From assembly GCA_945898015.1 (NCBI GenBank), contig CAMDGM010000027.1, positions 1 through 45,366 of the forward strand: 45,366 nt of DNA. The letters are read 5' to 3'. The notes below the pieces were generated by a model that was not told the origin of the DNA, made no database searches, and was given only the letters and a program-made list of their open reading frames with translations. This DNA comes from PVC group bacterium. GTDB lineage: Bacteria; Verrucomicrobiota; Kiritimatiellia; CAIKKV01. The position numbers and the translations under genes are program-made. Of this stretch, positions 23,011 to 31,783 are shown in pieces (positions within the stretch are counted from its first letter, which is position 1; each line of letters starts with the position of its first letter).

Positions 23011-23703
23011 TTAGGGCGCTTTCCAGGCGGACGGTTCCTTGTGGCCGAGGGCGGTGGCCGCCGCTTCCACGCAGGAGTCGAGCATCATGGCGTCATATTT
23101 CTGATAGGCACTGCTGGTGCCCCAGGCATAGGAGCCACGTCCGCCGGGAACCGGCAGCCAGCCCCAGGGCAGGATCGACATCCAATTCCGCTCTTCAAAG
23201 GAAAAGGCGATGGGCAGCGATATTTTCTTTCCCCCGGCCGGTTCAGTCATTGTCACTTCGACCGTAAAGTCTTCTTTGTCCGCCGAGTAGAGCGGGATGA
23301 TCGTCAAGGTGAGGCAGGAGATGCAGTTTTCTTTCATGGGGATCGCCAGGTCACAGGCCACTTTGGTGACGGTGACTTCGACCGGAACTGCGGCGGGATC
23401 GGACGAGAAGAGATCCGGGCGCGCGCGGGTGGCGAGGGTCATCAATTTATTGCTAAACTTGTCGGGATTGACCTTGTACGTAATGAAATCAGGAATGCTG
23501 CCGGAGGGCAGATTGGTGGGCGAGATGAATTGCGCGGCCTTGATGACATATTTCGTTTCGGCTTGAGCCTGGACGGCGGGAGCGGGTTTGACAGGGAGCA
23601 GGGATGAGTGGAGGCGATAGGATGCGCACCCGCTCGCCAAGCCGGCCAGTGCGCCTAGAAGAATGATTCGGATTCCGAACTGGCTGGCCTGTGCGTGTGT
23701 CAT
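23011..23703 (-). CDS. Predicted lipoprotein of unknown function (230 aa)
   Basis: The N-terminus has a basic region, a hydrophobic stretch (IILLGALAGLA) and the lipobox-like LASGC, with the acylated Cys near residue 26, so the mature protein is probably anchored in a membrane facing the periplasm. The rest is a beta-rich domain of about 200 residues (EVTVTKVACDL, LTLTIIPLYSADKEDFTVEVTM) with Cys near residues 117, 127 and 130. No family recognised. GGAG lies shortly before the start. A 91-base gap separates it from the upstream oxidoreductase, so it may be transcribed separately. It ends 7 bases from the convergent zinc-ribbon gene. Confidence 0.72.
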   Translation of the reverse strand: MTHAQASQFGIRIILLGALAGLASGCASYRLHSSLLPVKPAPAVQAQAETKYVIKAAQFISPTNLPSGSIPDFITYKVNPDKFSNKLMTLATRARPDLFSSDPAAVPVEVTVTKVACDLAIPMKENCISCLTLTIIPLYSADKEDFTVEVTMTEPAGGKKISLPIAFSFEERNWMSILPWGWLPVPGGRGSYAWGTSSAYQKYDAMMLDSCVEAAATALGHKEPSAWKAP

Positions 23704-23794
23704 TTTCGTTTCTCCGGTGGACTTTTAGTGTGATTAAACAATTGTAAACCGATGGGATGAGTTTGAAATAATGAGGGAGGCACGTCAATCATTA

Positions 23795-25759
23795 TTACTT
23801 GAAGACACGTCCGTCGAGGAACGCGGCCCAAGCCGTCTCGAACCAGGCGTCGGAGGCGGGGATGGGCCGGCGCGGAACCCAGGAGTGGGTGATGGCGTTT
23901 CCCCGGGTCGTCGTTTCCAGCACCTGCTCCCGGTAAGAGGGAGACTCGGGCGCATAGTTCCAGTCGGCGGTCAGCCGGGTGTCAGCGGGCTTGCCGGATT
24001 TATCCAGCACCAGCGCCGAGCCGCGGCTTCCGACGCCTGACTCGACGGCGAACTTGAGGGCGTCCAGGACGACGAGCTGGGCGAAGGCGAGTTGGCGCGT
24101 GGTCAGCGCCTCGCGCCAGTCCTTGGGCGCGGCGCGACAGCCCGACTCCTGAAGCCGGGTCCACTGGGCCCGGGCTTCCTCGACGGCCTTGGTTAACCCG
24201 GCGGCGGAGCGGATATGGGCGCCGGCGGCGCTCATGCGTTTCTGGAGCTCAAGCCGTTCGGCTTTCCAGTCGGCCCCTTTTTTGGCGCCGGTCTTGAGCC
24301 AGCGCATCAGCTCGCGCGCGCTGGCGGTGGCGGCGGTCTTGAAGCCGGCCGCGGGGAGGGTCCACGTCTTGTAAACCTGGGCGATGCGCGTGGCCGCCCG
24401 GAGGGACCCGACCTGTCCGGAGTTGAGGGCCGAGCCACCGGGCCGGGCCACGCCGTGCGAGCCGTTGACTTCCCCGACGGGAAAGAGGTGGGCGATATTC
24501 GCGGACTCCCACCAAACGGTGCCGGCGAGTCCGCCGTTCTGGTGCTGGGCGCAGACGGCAATTTCGAGGGGCTCCTTGCGAAGGTCGATCCCGTGATCCT
24601 TGTAGAGTTCAATCGCCTTGGGGTTCATGTGTTGCAGGCGCGCCAGCGGGGTGGTCTGGGAGGCGCCGGACTTCTGGAGGTAGGTGCGGGCTTCGTCGCT
24701 GAGTGTGGCGGGATCGAAGCCCTCGGGGTCGGCGCGGAAATCGAGGAACACGCGGCGCCCCTTCTGGACGGTTTCGATGTAGACCAGGATGTCGACAATC
24801 GAGGAGCCGCCGTTCAGCTTGCGCGAATCAAACGGCCACTGGTAGCCTTTCAGGAAGACGAGGCTGTACCGTTCGCCGGCGTGGGCAAGGATGTCGCCCA
24901 GGAATTCCCGCGGATTGCTTTTCCCGTCCGCGTCCGTGCTGACAAACTTGGGAATGACCTGCATGTAGGTGCCGGAGACGTTCCAGCGGAACTGGGTGGA
25001 TGCCAGCCCGTATTGCGATTCCGGGAGGCTTTGGGCGCGGGCCCCGGCCAGCAGGGCGGTGCCGATGGCGCCGGTGTGGCAGGAGGGGTAGACGCTGGTG
25101 TGATAGAGCCCGCCGGGGCCGCCGACGGCATACACGACGTTTTCGGCGGCATAGGCCTCGAATTTTCCGGAGGCGGTGACCGCCAGGACGCCGGCGGCGC
25201 GGCGGCTGGATTCCGGGCCCGTGGTGAGCAGGGAGACGGCCCAGCGTTTTTCCCGCACGGGGATGCGGAGACGCTTGACCTCGCGGATCAGCGCCCGGCA
25301 CATTTCCCGCGAGGTGTAGGGGCCGATCGAGGTGGCCCGCTGGCGTGGGTCGTGGTCGGTTTTGTAGCCGACATACTGCCCGTATCGGTCGTGCGGGAAG
25401 GGCACGCCGAGGGAGACGAGGTTCAGGAAGCAACGGGCGGAGAGCGAGGCCTCCACGAGGGCCAGGTCGCCGTGCATGCTGCCGCCGTTGAAATAGGATT
25501 CCGCCATCAACGCGGGCGCGTCCGGCTCGGTCCCGTACATGCCGAGCTTGTAGTAGGTCTGCTTGTCGCTGCCCGTGTTGATGGAGGTGCCCTGGTCGAG
25601 GCCCTCGGTCAGCACCAGCAGGTCCGCCACGCCCTGGCGGTGGAGTTGGACGGCGGCGTTCAGGCCGGCCGCGCCGGAGCCCACCACCAGCGTGTGGACG
25701 CGGGTGACGGGGATTTTGACATCGCCCAGCAGGAGCGGGGAAAGGGTTTCTTTTTTCAT
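23795..25759 (-). CDS. FAD-dependent oxidoreductase, fumarate reductase/succinate dehydrogenase flavoprotein family
   Basis: A 654-residue flavoprotein. The dinucleotide-binding motif VVGSGAAGLNAAVQLHRQG lies at residues 25-43; GTSINTGSDKQTYYK near residue 57 is the FAD-proximal segment, YAVGGPGGLYH near 232 and HLFPVGEVNGSHGVARPGGSALNSGQVG near 430 complete the FAD site, and a helical C-terminal region follows. The family contains fumarate reductases, L-aspartate oxidases and related enzymes. No heme or Fe-S motif is present and there is no signal peptide, so it likely acts in the cytosol. It is the last of four consecutive oxidoreductase genes. Substrate unknown. Confidence 0.85.
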   Translation of the reverse strand: MKKETLSPLLLGDVKIPVTRVHTLVVGSGAAGLNAAVQLHRQGVADLLVLTEGLDQGTSINTGSDKQTYYKLGMYGTEPDAPALMAESYFNGGSMHGDLALVEASLSARCFLNLVSLGVPFPHDRYGQYVGYKTDHDPRQRATSIGPYTSREMCRALIREVKRLRIPVREKRWAVSLLTTGPESSRRAAGVLAVTASGKFEAYAAENVVYAVGGPGGLYHTSVYPSCHTGAIGTALLAGARAQSLPESQYGLASTQFRWNVSGTYMQVIPKFVSTDADGKSNPREFLGDILAHAGERYSLVFLKGYQWPFDSRKLNGGSSIVDILVYIETVQKGRRVFLDFRADPEGFDPATLSDEARTYLQKSGASQTTPLARLQHMNPKAIELYKDHGIDLRKEPLEIAVCAQHQNGGLAGTVWWESANIAHLFPVGEVNGSHGVARPGGSALNSGQVGSLRAATRIAQVYKTWTLPAAGFKTAATASARELMRWLKTGAKKGADWKAERLELQKRMSAAGAHIRSAAGLTKAVEEARAQWTRLQESGCRAAPKDWREALTTRQLAFAQLVVLDALKFAVESGVGSRGSALVLDKSGKPADTRLTADWNYAPESPSYREQVLETTTRGNAITHSWVPRRPIPASDAWFETAWAAFLDGRVFK

Positions 25760-25773
25760 GGTGGAACCTTGGG

Positions 25774-26550
25774 TTAGAGGCGGTGGACGTTGAGGCCGCC
25801 GTCGACGAAGACGACCTGGCCGGTGGAGTAAGGCAGGTCGCCCCGCGCGAACATGGCCACGGCGCGGGCGACATCCCCGGGCTGGCCCCAGCGGGATTGC
25901 ACGAGCAGGCCCTCCGCGATCAGCTTGTCATACTTGGCGGTCACGGTGGCCGTCATGTCGGTCTGGATGATGCCGGGGCGGACTTCGTAGACGGGAATGT
26001 CGAATTCCCCGAGCCGCGCGGCCCAGAGCTGGGTGGCCATGCTGACGCCCGCCTTGGAGATGCAATACTCGCCCCGGCCGGTGGAGGCCACCGTGGCGGA
26101 GATGGAGGAGATGTTTACAATGGCGCCCCGGAAGCCCGGGTCGGCTTTCTTCTGTTCGATCATCCAGCGGGCCACGGACTGGGTCAGGAAATAGGGGCCT
26201 TGCAGGTTGATCCGCATCAGCCGCTCAAAGCTTTCCTCCGTGGCGTCGAGAATGTCGGCGCGGACGGCGGGTGCCACGCCGGCGTTGTTGACCAGCACAT
26301 CCAGCCGGCCAAAAGTTTCGCGGATGCGCGCCAGCATGGTCGCCCGGGCGGCGGCCACGGAGACATCGGCCTGGCAATACAGGACCTTGGCCCCGAGTTC
26401 GGTGAGCTGGAAGACCGGCTCGGTGACGGCGGACTCCTCGCGGATATCGGCGATGACGATATCGAAGCCTTCGCGGGCCAGGGCCTGGGCGATGCCGAAG
26501 CCGATGCCGCGGGCGCCGCCGGTGATACAGGCTACTCGTTTCTGATTCAT
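25774..26550 (-). CDS. Short-chain dehydrogenase/reductase
   Basis: A 258-residue classical SDR. The cofactor motif TGGARGIGFG is at residues 10-19, the acidic ADIRE after the second strand favours NAD(H), NNAG lies near residue 88, and catalytic Ser, Tyr and Lys fall in NISSISA near 147 and EYCISKAG near 161. The end (STGQVVFVDGGLNVHRL) is typical. It lies 14 bases upstream of the flavoprotein gene and 12 bases downstream of the hydroxyacid dehydrogenase gene, so all are probably co-transcribed. Likely oxidises or reduces a hydroxy or keto group of the pathway's unknown substrate. Confidence 0.92.
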   Translation of the reverse strand: MNQKRVACITGGARGIGFGIAQALAREGFDIVIADIREESAVTEPVFQLTELGAKVLYCQADVSVAAARATMLARIRETFGRLDVLVNNAGVAPAVRADILDATEESFERLMRINLQGPYFLTQSVARWMIEQKKADPGFRGAIVNISSISATVASTGRGEYCISKAGVSMATQLWAARLGEFDIPVYEVRPGIIQTDMTATVTAKYDKLIAEGLLVQSRWGQPGDVARAVAMFARGDLPYSTGQVVFVDGGLNVHRL

Positions 26551-26562
26551 GGGGAATGTTCC

Positions 26563-27555
26563 TTATGCCAGGGTTTTGGCCATTGTTTCGGTCACACGCC
26601 AGCGCAGCGGCTGCGCGGCTATAAAACGGTCGAGTTCCTCGATCATAAACCGGCCCATGCGGCGGCATTCCGCGTTCATGGAGCCGGCGATATGGGGCGT
26701 CAAAATCACGTTGGGCAGCGTATACAGCGGGGAGCCCGGCAGCGGGGGTTCGGGATAGGTGACGTCCAGCACCGCAAAGAGGTCGGGCCGTTTTCCCAGC
26801 ATGTCGATCATCTCCGGCTCGCGGACAATCGCGCCGCGCGCGGTGTTGATGAAGGTGGCGCCGGGCTTCATGGAGGCGAAATGGGCGCCCGTGATCAGGC
26901 CCTCGGTCTCCTTGAGCCAGGGCGTGTGGAGGGAGACCACGTCGCATTCCCGGAACAGGGTGTCGAGCGGGACCAGGGTGGCGCCGAGGGCTTCGGCTTC
27001 GTCGGGTTTGACGAACGGATCGTAAGCCAGCACCCGCAGATCAAAGGGCTTCAGGAGCTCGACCACGCGGCGGCCGATCATGCCGAGGGAGAGGATGCCG
27101 ACTGTGGACTGGTAGGCGCCGGGAACCACGCCCCGGTGGGGATAGGCGCCGAGTCGCTTGATTTCAGCGGCGAAATGCCATCCGTGCTTGAGGGAGAAAA
27201 GAATCTGGGCGAGCGTATATTCGGCCACCGGCAGGGCGTTGGCGGCCCACGCGCTGCAGATGGGGATGTTCCGGTTCCAGAACGCGGGCGTCGTGAAACC
27301 GCGGATCGAGCCGGCCCCATAGAGGAACAATTTCAGGTTGGGCGTCGTCTGCAGGAATGCGTCGTCGAGCCTGGGCGCCCCCCAGCCCGAAAAAATGACC
27401 TCCACCTCCCGCAGGAGCGCCGGCTGTGCCGCCGCTTTTTCGGGGGTCTGAGGCGGAGCTAGAAGTTGGACCCGGGCGGCAATATCCCGTTGCTCGGGCT
27501 CTCCGTAGATGAGCGCGTAACTGTCCGAGCTGAGAATATACAGGCCTTTCAACAT
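26563..27555 (-). CDS. D-isomer-specific 2-hydroxyacid dehydrogenase family protein
   Basis: A 330-residue protein of the formate/glycerate dehydrogenase superfamily. The NAD-binding region is GILSLGMIGRRVVELL near residue 152, where the classical GxGxxG is altered to SLGMIG. INTARGAIV near 236 supplies the catalytic Arg, and LTPHIAGSM near 285 the catalytic His. The first 100 residues form the substrate lobe. The start overlaps the end of the upstream fusion gene by 7 bases. Expected to interconvert a 2-hydroxyacid and a 2-oxoacid; the substrate cannot be read from the sequence. Confidence 0.88.
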   Translation of the reverse strand: MLKGLYILSSDSYALIYGEPEQRDIAARVQLLAPPQTPEKAAAQPALLREVEVIFSGWGAPRLDDAFLQTTPNLKLFLYGAGSIRGFTTPAFWNRNIPICSAWAANALPVAEYTLAQILFSLKHGWHFAAEIKRLGAYPHRGVVPGAYQSTVGILSLGMIGRRVVELLKPFDLRVLAYDPFVKPDEAEALGATLVPLDTLFRECDVVSLHTPWLKETEGLITGAHFASMKPGATFINTARGAIVREPEMIDMLGKRPDLFAVLDVTYPEPPLPGSPLYTLPNVILTPHIAGSMNAECRRMGRFMIEELDRFIAAQPLRWRVTETMAKTLA

Positions 27556-30170
27556 CGCACGATTCCTGATCCCAGCAGGCGGTTGATTTCCTCAGCCGCT
27601 TTCATGCCCTCGGCCACGCCTCGCACGGCGGTGGTTCCGCCATTGACCACGTCCCCGCCTGCGTAAACGCCGGGCCGGGTGGTGGCGGCGGAGTCGGGCT
27701 TTGTTTTCACGAGTCCCTCGCGGGTCAGTTCCACGCCATTCAGGGCCTGGCGCATCTCGTCGGGCACGCGCTGGCCGATGGCCTCCACGACCAGTCCGGC
27801 CGCCAGGACGTTTTCCGAACCGGGCACCGCGCGGGGGGCGCGCCGGCCGGAGGCATCGGGGTCGCCCAGTTCGGTGCGGACCACCTTCACGCCGGTCACC
27901 CGGCCGGCGGCGTCGGCGGCATAACCGGTAGGTTGGGACAGGATGAGGAAATGAACGCCCAGCTGGAGCGCGTGATCCCGCTCGGCCGGCCAGGCGGGCA
28001 GTTCCGTGAACGACCGGCGATAGAGCAGGTAGACGTCCCGCGCCCCGAGGCGGCGGGCGGTACAGGCGGCATCCATGGCGGTGTTGCCGCCGCCGATGAC
28101 GGCCACGCTGGCGGGGGTGTGATCGATCAGGCCCCGCTTGGCCTGCGCGAGGAAATCGAGCGCGTCCATCACGCCTTCCACGGGCGTGCCCAGCGAAACG
28201 CCGCCGCCCAGGCCGGGGGCCAGGAATACGGCATCGAAGTCGCGGGTCAGCTCGTCAAGCGTGAGGTCGCGCCCGAGCGCGCGGCCGGCCATGAGCGTGG
28301 CGCGGCCGATTTTGAAAGCGGGGGCGAGGATGGCCTCGATTTCGGGCCGGGCCCGGTCCAGGCGTTCCGCCGGAATCAGCCGGTCGGGCGTGCCGCCGGC
28401 GTCCGCGTTGCGGTCGAAGAGCGTCACGGTGCGGCCGCGTTCGAGGAGGCGGATGGCGCAGGCGAGCCCGGCGGGGCCGGCGCCGACGACGGCCACCTTG
28501 CCGCGGGCGGCTTGCGCGGGCAGGTGGACGGCGGTCCACCCTTCGCGGCGGGCCATCCGGCATAGTTCGGCCTGGATGGCGCGGATGGGCACGGGATTCC
28601 GGGTGAAGGTTGATTCCACGCAATGGCCTTCGCACTGGACTTCCGAGGGGCAGACGCAGGCGCACAGTTCGGGCAGCGCATTGGCCTCGCGAAGCGAATC
28701 GTAGGCCTCGCGGAAGCGGCCGTCGCGGAAGGCGGTGACGAATGCGGGAACGTTGATATGGGCGGGGCAGGCGGACTGGCAGGTGGGATTTTCGCAGTTC
28801 CGGCAGCGTTTGGATTCCTCGGTCAGGTAGTCGAGCGAGCGCTGGCGGGCCTTGCGGTACTCGGGGCCGTAGAGCGCGCTGTCGCGGACCACGCAGCCGG
28901 TCTGGCCGCCGTCGCGCATGATCTGGGTGCAGGCGGAACAGGCGACGCAGCATTTGGCCGGATCCATGGCGCCGGTCGTGAGGAGGTCGCGCACCGAATC
29001 GGGATAGGCGAACGCGCCGCGGCCCTGGCCCAGAAGTTGGGCGCCGCCGGTTTGGATTACCCCGGCCGCCGCATAAGGCATGAGGTGGCGCAGCCAGGTG
29101 TAGCCGGAGGCGATGACGGGAATGCCCGGGACGGCGGCCTGCATGTCGCGCGTGATGGCGGCGAAGCGGGCGATGGCCTCGAGCGGGTGTTCGGCAGGTG
29201 CGGCCATGCCCTTGATGGGGAAGTCGAACGGGCGGCCGTAGTGGGGGTTGTAATAGGGGTTGCCGATGGAGATGTTGAGCACCGGCGCGCCGAGCGCCTG
29301 GAGCTGGCGCGCGAGGTCGCGGGGCTCGGCCAGGTCGGGTTTCCGGTAATCGTCGCGGTCGACGCCGAAGCCGAAGGGGTGGGGAATGGCATCGTAGGCG
29401 TTCATGCGCGTGGTGATGAAGACGCCGGGCACCTCCCGCTTGATGCGGGCCAGGGTTTCGCGCAGGAGGCGGGTGCGGTTTTCGAACGAGCCGCCGTAGC
29501 GGCCGTCGCGGGTGAAGGAGGCGAGCAGCTCGGACACGAGATAACGGTGGCAGCTTTTGATATCCACGCCGTCGAAGCCGGCGTCCTGGGCCAGGCGCGC
29601 GGCCTGCACATACGTGTCCTGCAGGGCATCCAGGTAGGCGTCCGTCACGAGGGGATAATCGGCGGGCAGGTTGTGCTTGGGATCGAGCACGTCGCTGTGG
29701 TGGGCGATGAGCGGGCGGGGGGCCCCGAAGGGCTTGCTGTAACGGCCCGAGTGGGTGAGTTGGATGACCAGCACGACATCGTGGCCGCAGGCGTCGCGCG
29801 CGGTCTTGCGGATGGCGGCGACCAGCTCGCGGTAGCGGGCGGTGTTGTCCGGGTGGATCCAGAGCTGGCGCGGATTGGAGCGGGCCTCCTCCAGCACGGC
29901 GGTGGCCTCGAACCAGATCAGGCCGGTGCCGCCGGCGGCGTAGCGGAGGTAGCGCCGGAAGGTGAGTTCGCCGGGCCCGCCGTCATCGGCCGCGTCGAAG
30001 CCCTCCATGGGCTGGATGGCAAAGCGGTTGGGGGATTTGAGCGAGCCGATGGGCACGGTTTCGCCCAGGATGGAAACGTCACCGGACACGGGCAGCGTGA
30101 GGCCCAGCCGGGCGATTTCCTGCTTCAGGTCCTCGAGCGTTTTGAGGTGAAAACGGGCATGAGCGGACAT
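27549..30170 (-). CDS. Old Yellow Enzyme fused to GltD-like iron-sulfur/FAD/NAD(P)H module
   Basis: An 873-residue fusion. Residues 1-395 are an FMN-binding OYE/2,4-dienoyl-CoA-reductase barrel (QLTHSGRYSKP near 155, GFDGVDIKSCHRYLVSEL near 205). Next comes CCVACSACTQ with a fourth Cys 11 residues on (near 407-425), the 4Fe-4S motif of dienoyl-CoA reductases. A GltD/dihydropyrimidine-dehydrogenase N-terminal segment follows (CRNCENPTCQSACP near 455 and CVCPSEVQCEGHC near 500), predicted to hold two more clusters. Then a FAD domain (VAVVGAGPAGLACA near 555), an NAD(P) domain (VAVIGGGNTAMDAA near 687) and the closing GVYAGGDVVNGG. ATG 30170 follows AGAGGAG; an in-frame ATG at 30233 lacks a site. 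First gene of the operon; probably feeds NAD(P)H electrons to the FMN site. Confidence 0.92.
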   Translation of the reverse strand: MSAHARFHLKTLEDLKQEIARLGLTLPVSGDVSILGETVPIGSLKSPNRFAIQPMEGFDAADDGGPGELTFRRYLRYAAGGTGLIWFEATAVLEEARSNPRQLWIHPDNTARYRELVAAIRKTARDACGHDVVLVIQLTHSGRYSKPFGAPRPLIAHHSDVLDPKHNLPADYPLVTDAYLDALQDTYVQAARLAQDAGFDGVDIKSCHRYLVSELLASFTRDGRYGGSFENRTRLLRETLARIKREVPGVFITTRMNAYDAIPHPFGFGVDRDDYRKPDLAEPRDLARQLQALGAPVLNISIGNPYYNPHYGRPFDFPIKGMAAPAEHPLEAIARFAAITRDMQAAVPGIPVIASGYTWLRHLMPYAAAGVIQTGGAQLLGQGRGAFAYPDSVRDLLTTGAMDPAKCCVACSACTQIMRDGGQTGCVVRDSALYGPEYRKARQRSLDYLTEESKRCRNCENPTCQSACPAHINVPAFVTAFRDGRFREAYDSLREANALPELCACVCPSEVQCEGHCVESTFTRNPVPIRAIQAELCRMARREGWTAVHLPAQAARGKVAVVGAGPAGLACAIRLLERGRTVTLFDRNADAGGTPDRLIPAERLDRARPEIEAILAPAFKIGRATLMAGRALGRDLTLDELTRDFDAVFLAPGLGGGVSLGTPVEGVMDALDFLAQAKRGLIDHTPASVAVIGGGNTAMDAACTARRLGARDVYLLYRRSFTELPAWPAERDHALQLGVHFLILSQPTGYAADAAGRVTGVKVVRTELGDPDASGRRAPRAVPGSENVLAAGLVVEAIGQRVPDEMRQALNGVELTREGLVKTKPDSAATTRPGVYAGGDVVNGGTTAVRGVAEGMKAAEEINRLLGSGIVRC

Positions 30171-30264
30171 GGAAACTCCTCTGAAAAATGAGAGCGTGAG
30201 GATACCCGATATAAAGGGTGGCAAACAACTCAAAAAAAGGGATTATCCGAGGGTGTCTATCCGC

Positions 30265-30293
30265 TTGCCGGGTGGCGGGGAACGTGGTAAAAC
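30265..30293 (+). promoter_or_regulatory. Promoter of the fumarase-fmt operon, predicted leaderless
   Basis: TTGCCG (30265-30270) and TAAAAC (30288-30293) are 17 bases apart. Transcription would start about 7 bases after the -10, which is the A of the ATG at 30300. No Shine-Dalgarno sequence precedes that ATG. On the other strand, the 30171-30250 stretch is AT-rich and must hold the promoter of the oxidoreductase operon, but I cannot settle its boxes. Confidence 0.5.
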
Positions 30294-30299
30294 CCGCTT

Positions 30300-31190
30300 A
30301 TGAAACAGACGGATGCCTGGGGGGCCTCATTCCTTGAACTTATCCGGCGCGCCTCTACGGATTTGCCCGTAGATGTGGAGCGGCGGTTGCGTGCCATGCG
30401 CCGCGCCGAGGATCCGGAAAGCCGCGCCCGCTGGGTCTTTGATACGATTCTGGAAAATACGGCCCTGGCCCGTGCGAAATCGCTGCCGCTGTGCCAGGAT
30501 ACGGGCACGCCGCTCTTTTTTCTCCGAACCCCCCGCGGGACCGACCACCTGCATTTGGAGAAGGCCATTTGTTCCGCCGTGGCGCGGGCCACCCGCAAGG
30601 GCTGGCTGCGCCAGAATGCCATCGATTCCATCACCGGCCGCGCGTATGCGGACAACCTCGCGCCCGGCCTGCCGTCGATTCATATCGAGCAGGCTCCTGT
30701 CCGGCAGGTGGAGGCGCGGCTCGTCCTGAAGGGGGGCGGCAGTGAAAACATGGGCATGCAATACAGCTTGCCCGATGATGCGCTGGATGCCGGCCGTGAT
30801 CTGGAGGGCGTGCGGCGTTGCATCCTGGACGCCCTGGTGCGCGCCCAGGGCCGGGGCTGCGCGCCCGGCCTGCTGGGCGTGTGCATCGGGGGCGATCGTT
30901 CCGCCGGCCTGCTGGAGGCCAAGCGGCAATTTCTGCGCTCGCTGTCGGATCGGTCCCCGGATCCGGCGCTGGCCCGGCTCGAGGCCCGGGTGAGCCGCGA
31001 AGCGGTTGAACTCGGGATTGGCCCCATGGGGTTTGGCGGGCGCGGCACGCTGATGGGGGTGAAGATCGGATCCCTGGCCCGACTGCCGGCCTCCTTTTTT
31101 GTTTCGGTCTCCTACATGTGCTGGTCCTGCCGGCGGCAGGGCTTTTCGGCCCGGCCTGACGGCACGATCGCAAGGTGGTTCCAGCCATGA
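30300..31190 (+). CDS. Class I fumarate hydratase/tartrate dehydratase, alpha subunit
   Basis: A 296-residue protein matching the alpha (N-terminal) part of iron-sulfur fumarases and L-tartrate dehydratase TtdA. Three cluster Cys are visible: PLCQDTGTPLFF near residue 63, GVCIGGDRS near 197 and SYMCWSCRRQ near 276. KGGGSENMG near 143 and IGPMGFGGRGTLMGVKIG near 238 are family signatures. With the beta subunit encoded next it should hydrate fumarate to malate, or act on tartrate or a methyl derivative; the exact substrate is not determined. It starts at ATG 30300 with no ribosome binding site. The stop overlaps the beta subunit start. Confidence 0.92.
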   Translation: MKQTDAWGASFLELIRRASTDLPVDVERRLRAMRRAEDPESRARWVFDTILENTALARAKSLPLCQDTGTPLFFLRTPRGTDHLHLEKAICSAVARATRKGWLRQNAIDSITGRAYADNLAPGLPSIHIEQAPVRQVEARLVLKGGGSENMGMQYSLPDDALDAGRDLEGVRRCILDALVRAQGRGCAPGLLGVCIGGDRSAGLLEAKRQFLRSLSDRSPDPALARLEARVSREAVELGIGPMGFGGRGTLMGVKIGSLARLPASFFVSVSYMCWSCRRQGFSARPDGTIARWFQP

Positions 31191-31783
31191 TTCACCGGTT
31201 GACCTATCCTTTCACGCGCGAGCAGACGGAGCCGCTCCAGGCGGGAGACGGGGTGCGGGTGTTCGGCCTGATTTATACGGGGCGGGACCGCCTGCACAAA
31301 TACCTGTTCGAGGGCGGCGCCTGCCCGGTGCCCCTGGCGGACGGCGGCCTGTATCACTGCGGGCCGGTGATGATCCGGGAAGGCGCGGGCTGGCGGGCCG
31401 TGGCGGCCGGGCCGACCACGTCGATCCGCGAGGAGCCGTTCATGGCCCGCATTCTGCGCGAGCATGGCGTGCGGGTGGTGATCGGCAAGGGCGGGATGGG
31501 GACGGCCACGGCCAAGGCTTGTGCGGAAACCGGCAGTGTTTATCTGGAGGCGGTGGGCGGCGCGGCCCAGGTTCTGGCGTCTTGCATTGTTCGCGTGAGG
31601 GGTGTCCGGTTTGAATCTGAATTCGGGTCCGCCGAAGCCCTGTGGGAGCTGGAGGTGGCCGATTTTCCGGCGCTGGTCAGCATTGATGCCCGCGGGGTGA
31701 ACCTCCATCATCGGATCGAACACGCCTCCCAGCGGGCGCTGGCCCGGCTGCTGGCGAACGAGAAGAAGGACGGCCGCGGATGA
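31187..31783 (+). CDS. Class I fumarate hydratase/tartrate dehydratase, beta subunit
   Basis: A 198-residue protein matching the C-terminal part of class I fumarases and TtdB. GDGVRVFGLIYTGRDRLHKYL near residue 20, CGPVMIREG near 57, GPTTSIREEPFM near 73 and IGKGGMGTATAKAC near 97 are diagnostic; the mobile beta domain closes over the iron-sulfur active site of the alpha subunit. ATG 31187 overlaps the alpha stop in ATGA, and the stop overlaps fmt in the same way, so all three are translated in series. Confidence 0.92.
   Translation: MIHRLTYPFTREQTEPLQAGDGVRVFGLIYTGRDRLHKYLFEGGACPVPLADGGLYHCGPVMIREGAGWRAVAAGPTTSIREEPFMARILREHGVRVVIGKGGMGTATAKACAETGSVYLEAVGGAAQVLASCIVRVRGVRFESEFGSAEALWELEVADFPALVSIDARGVNLHHRIEHASQRALARLLANEKKDGRG

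Noticed and set aside
24215..25777. A 520-codon plus-strand frame opposite the flavoprotein and another of 522 codons at 28623-30191 opposite the OYE fusion
   Set aside because: Both are Gly/Ala/Val/Glu-rich mirror translations; the minus-strand genes have clear motifs and ribosome binding sites.
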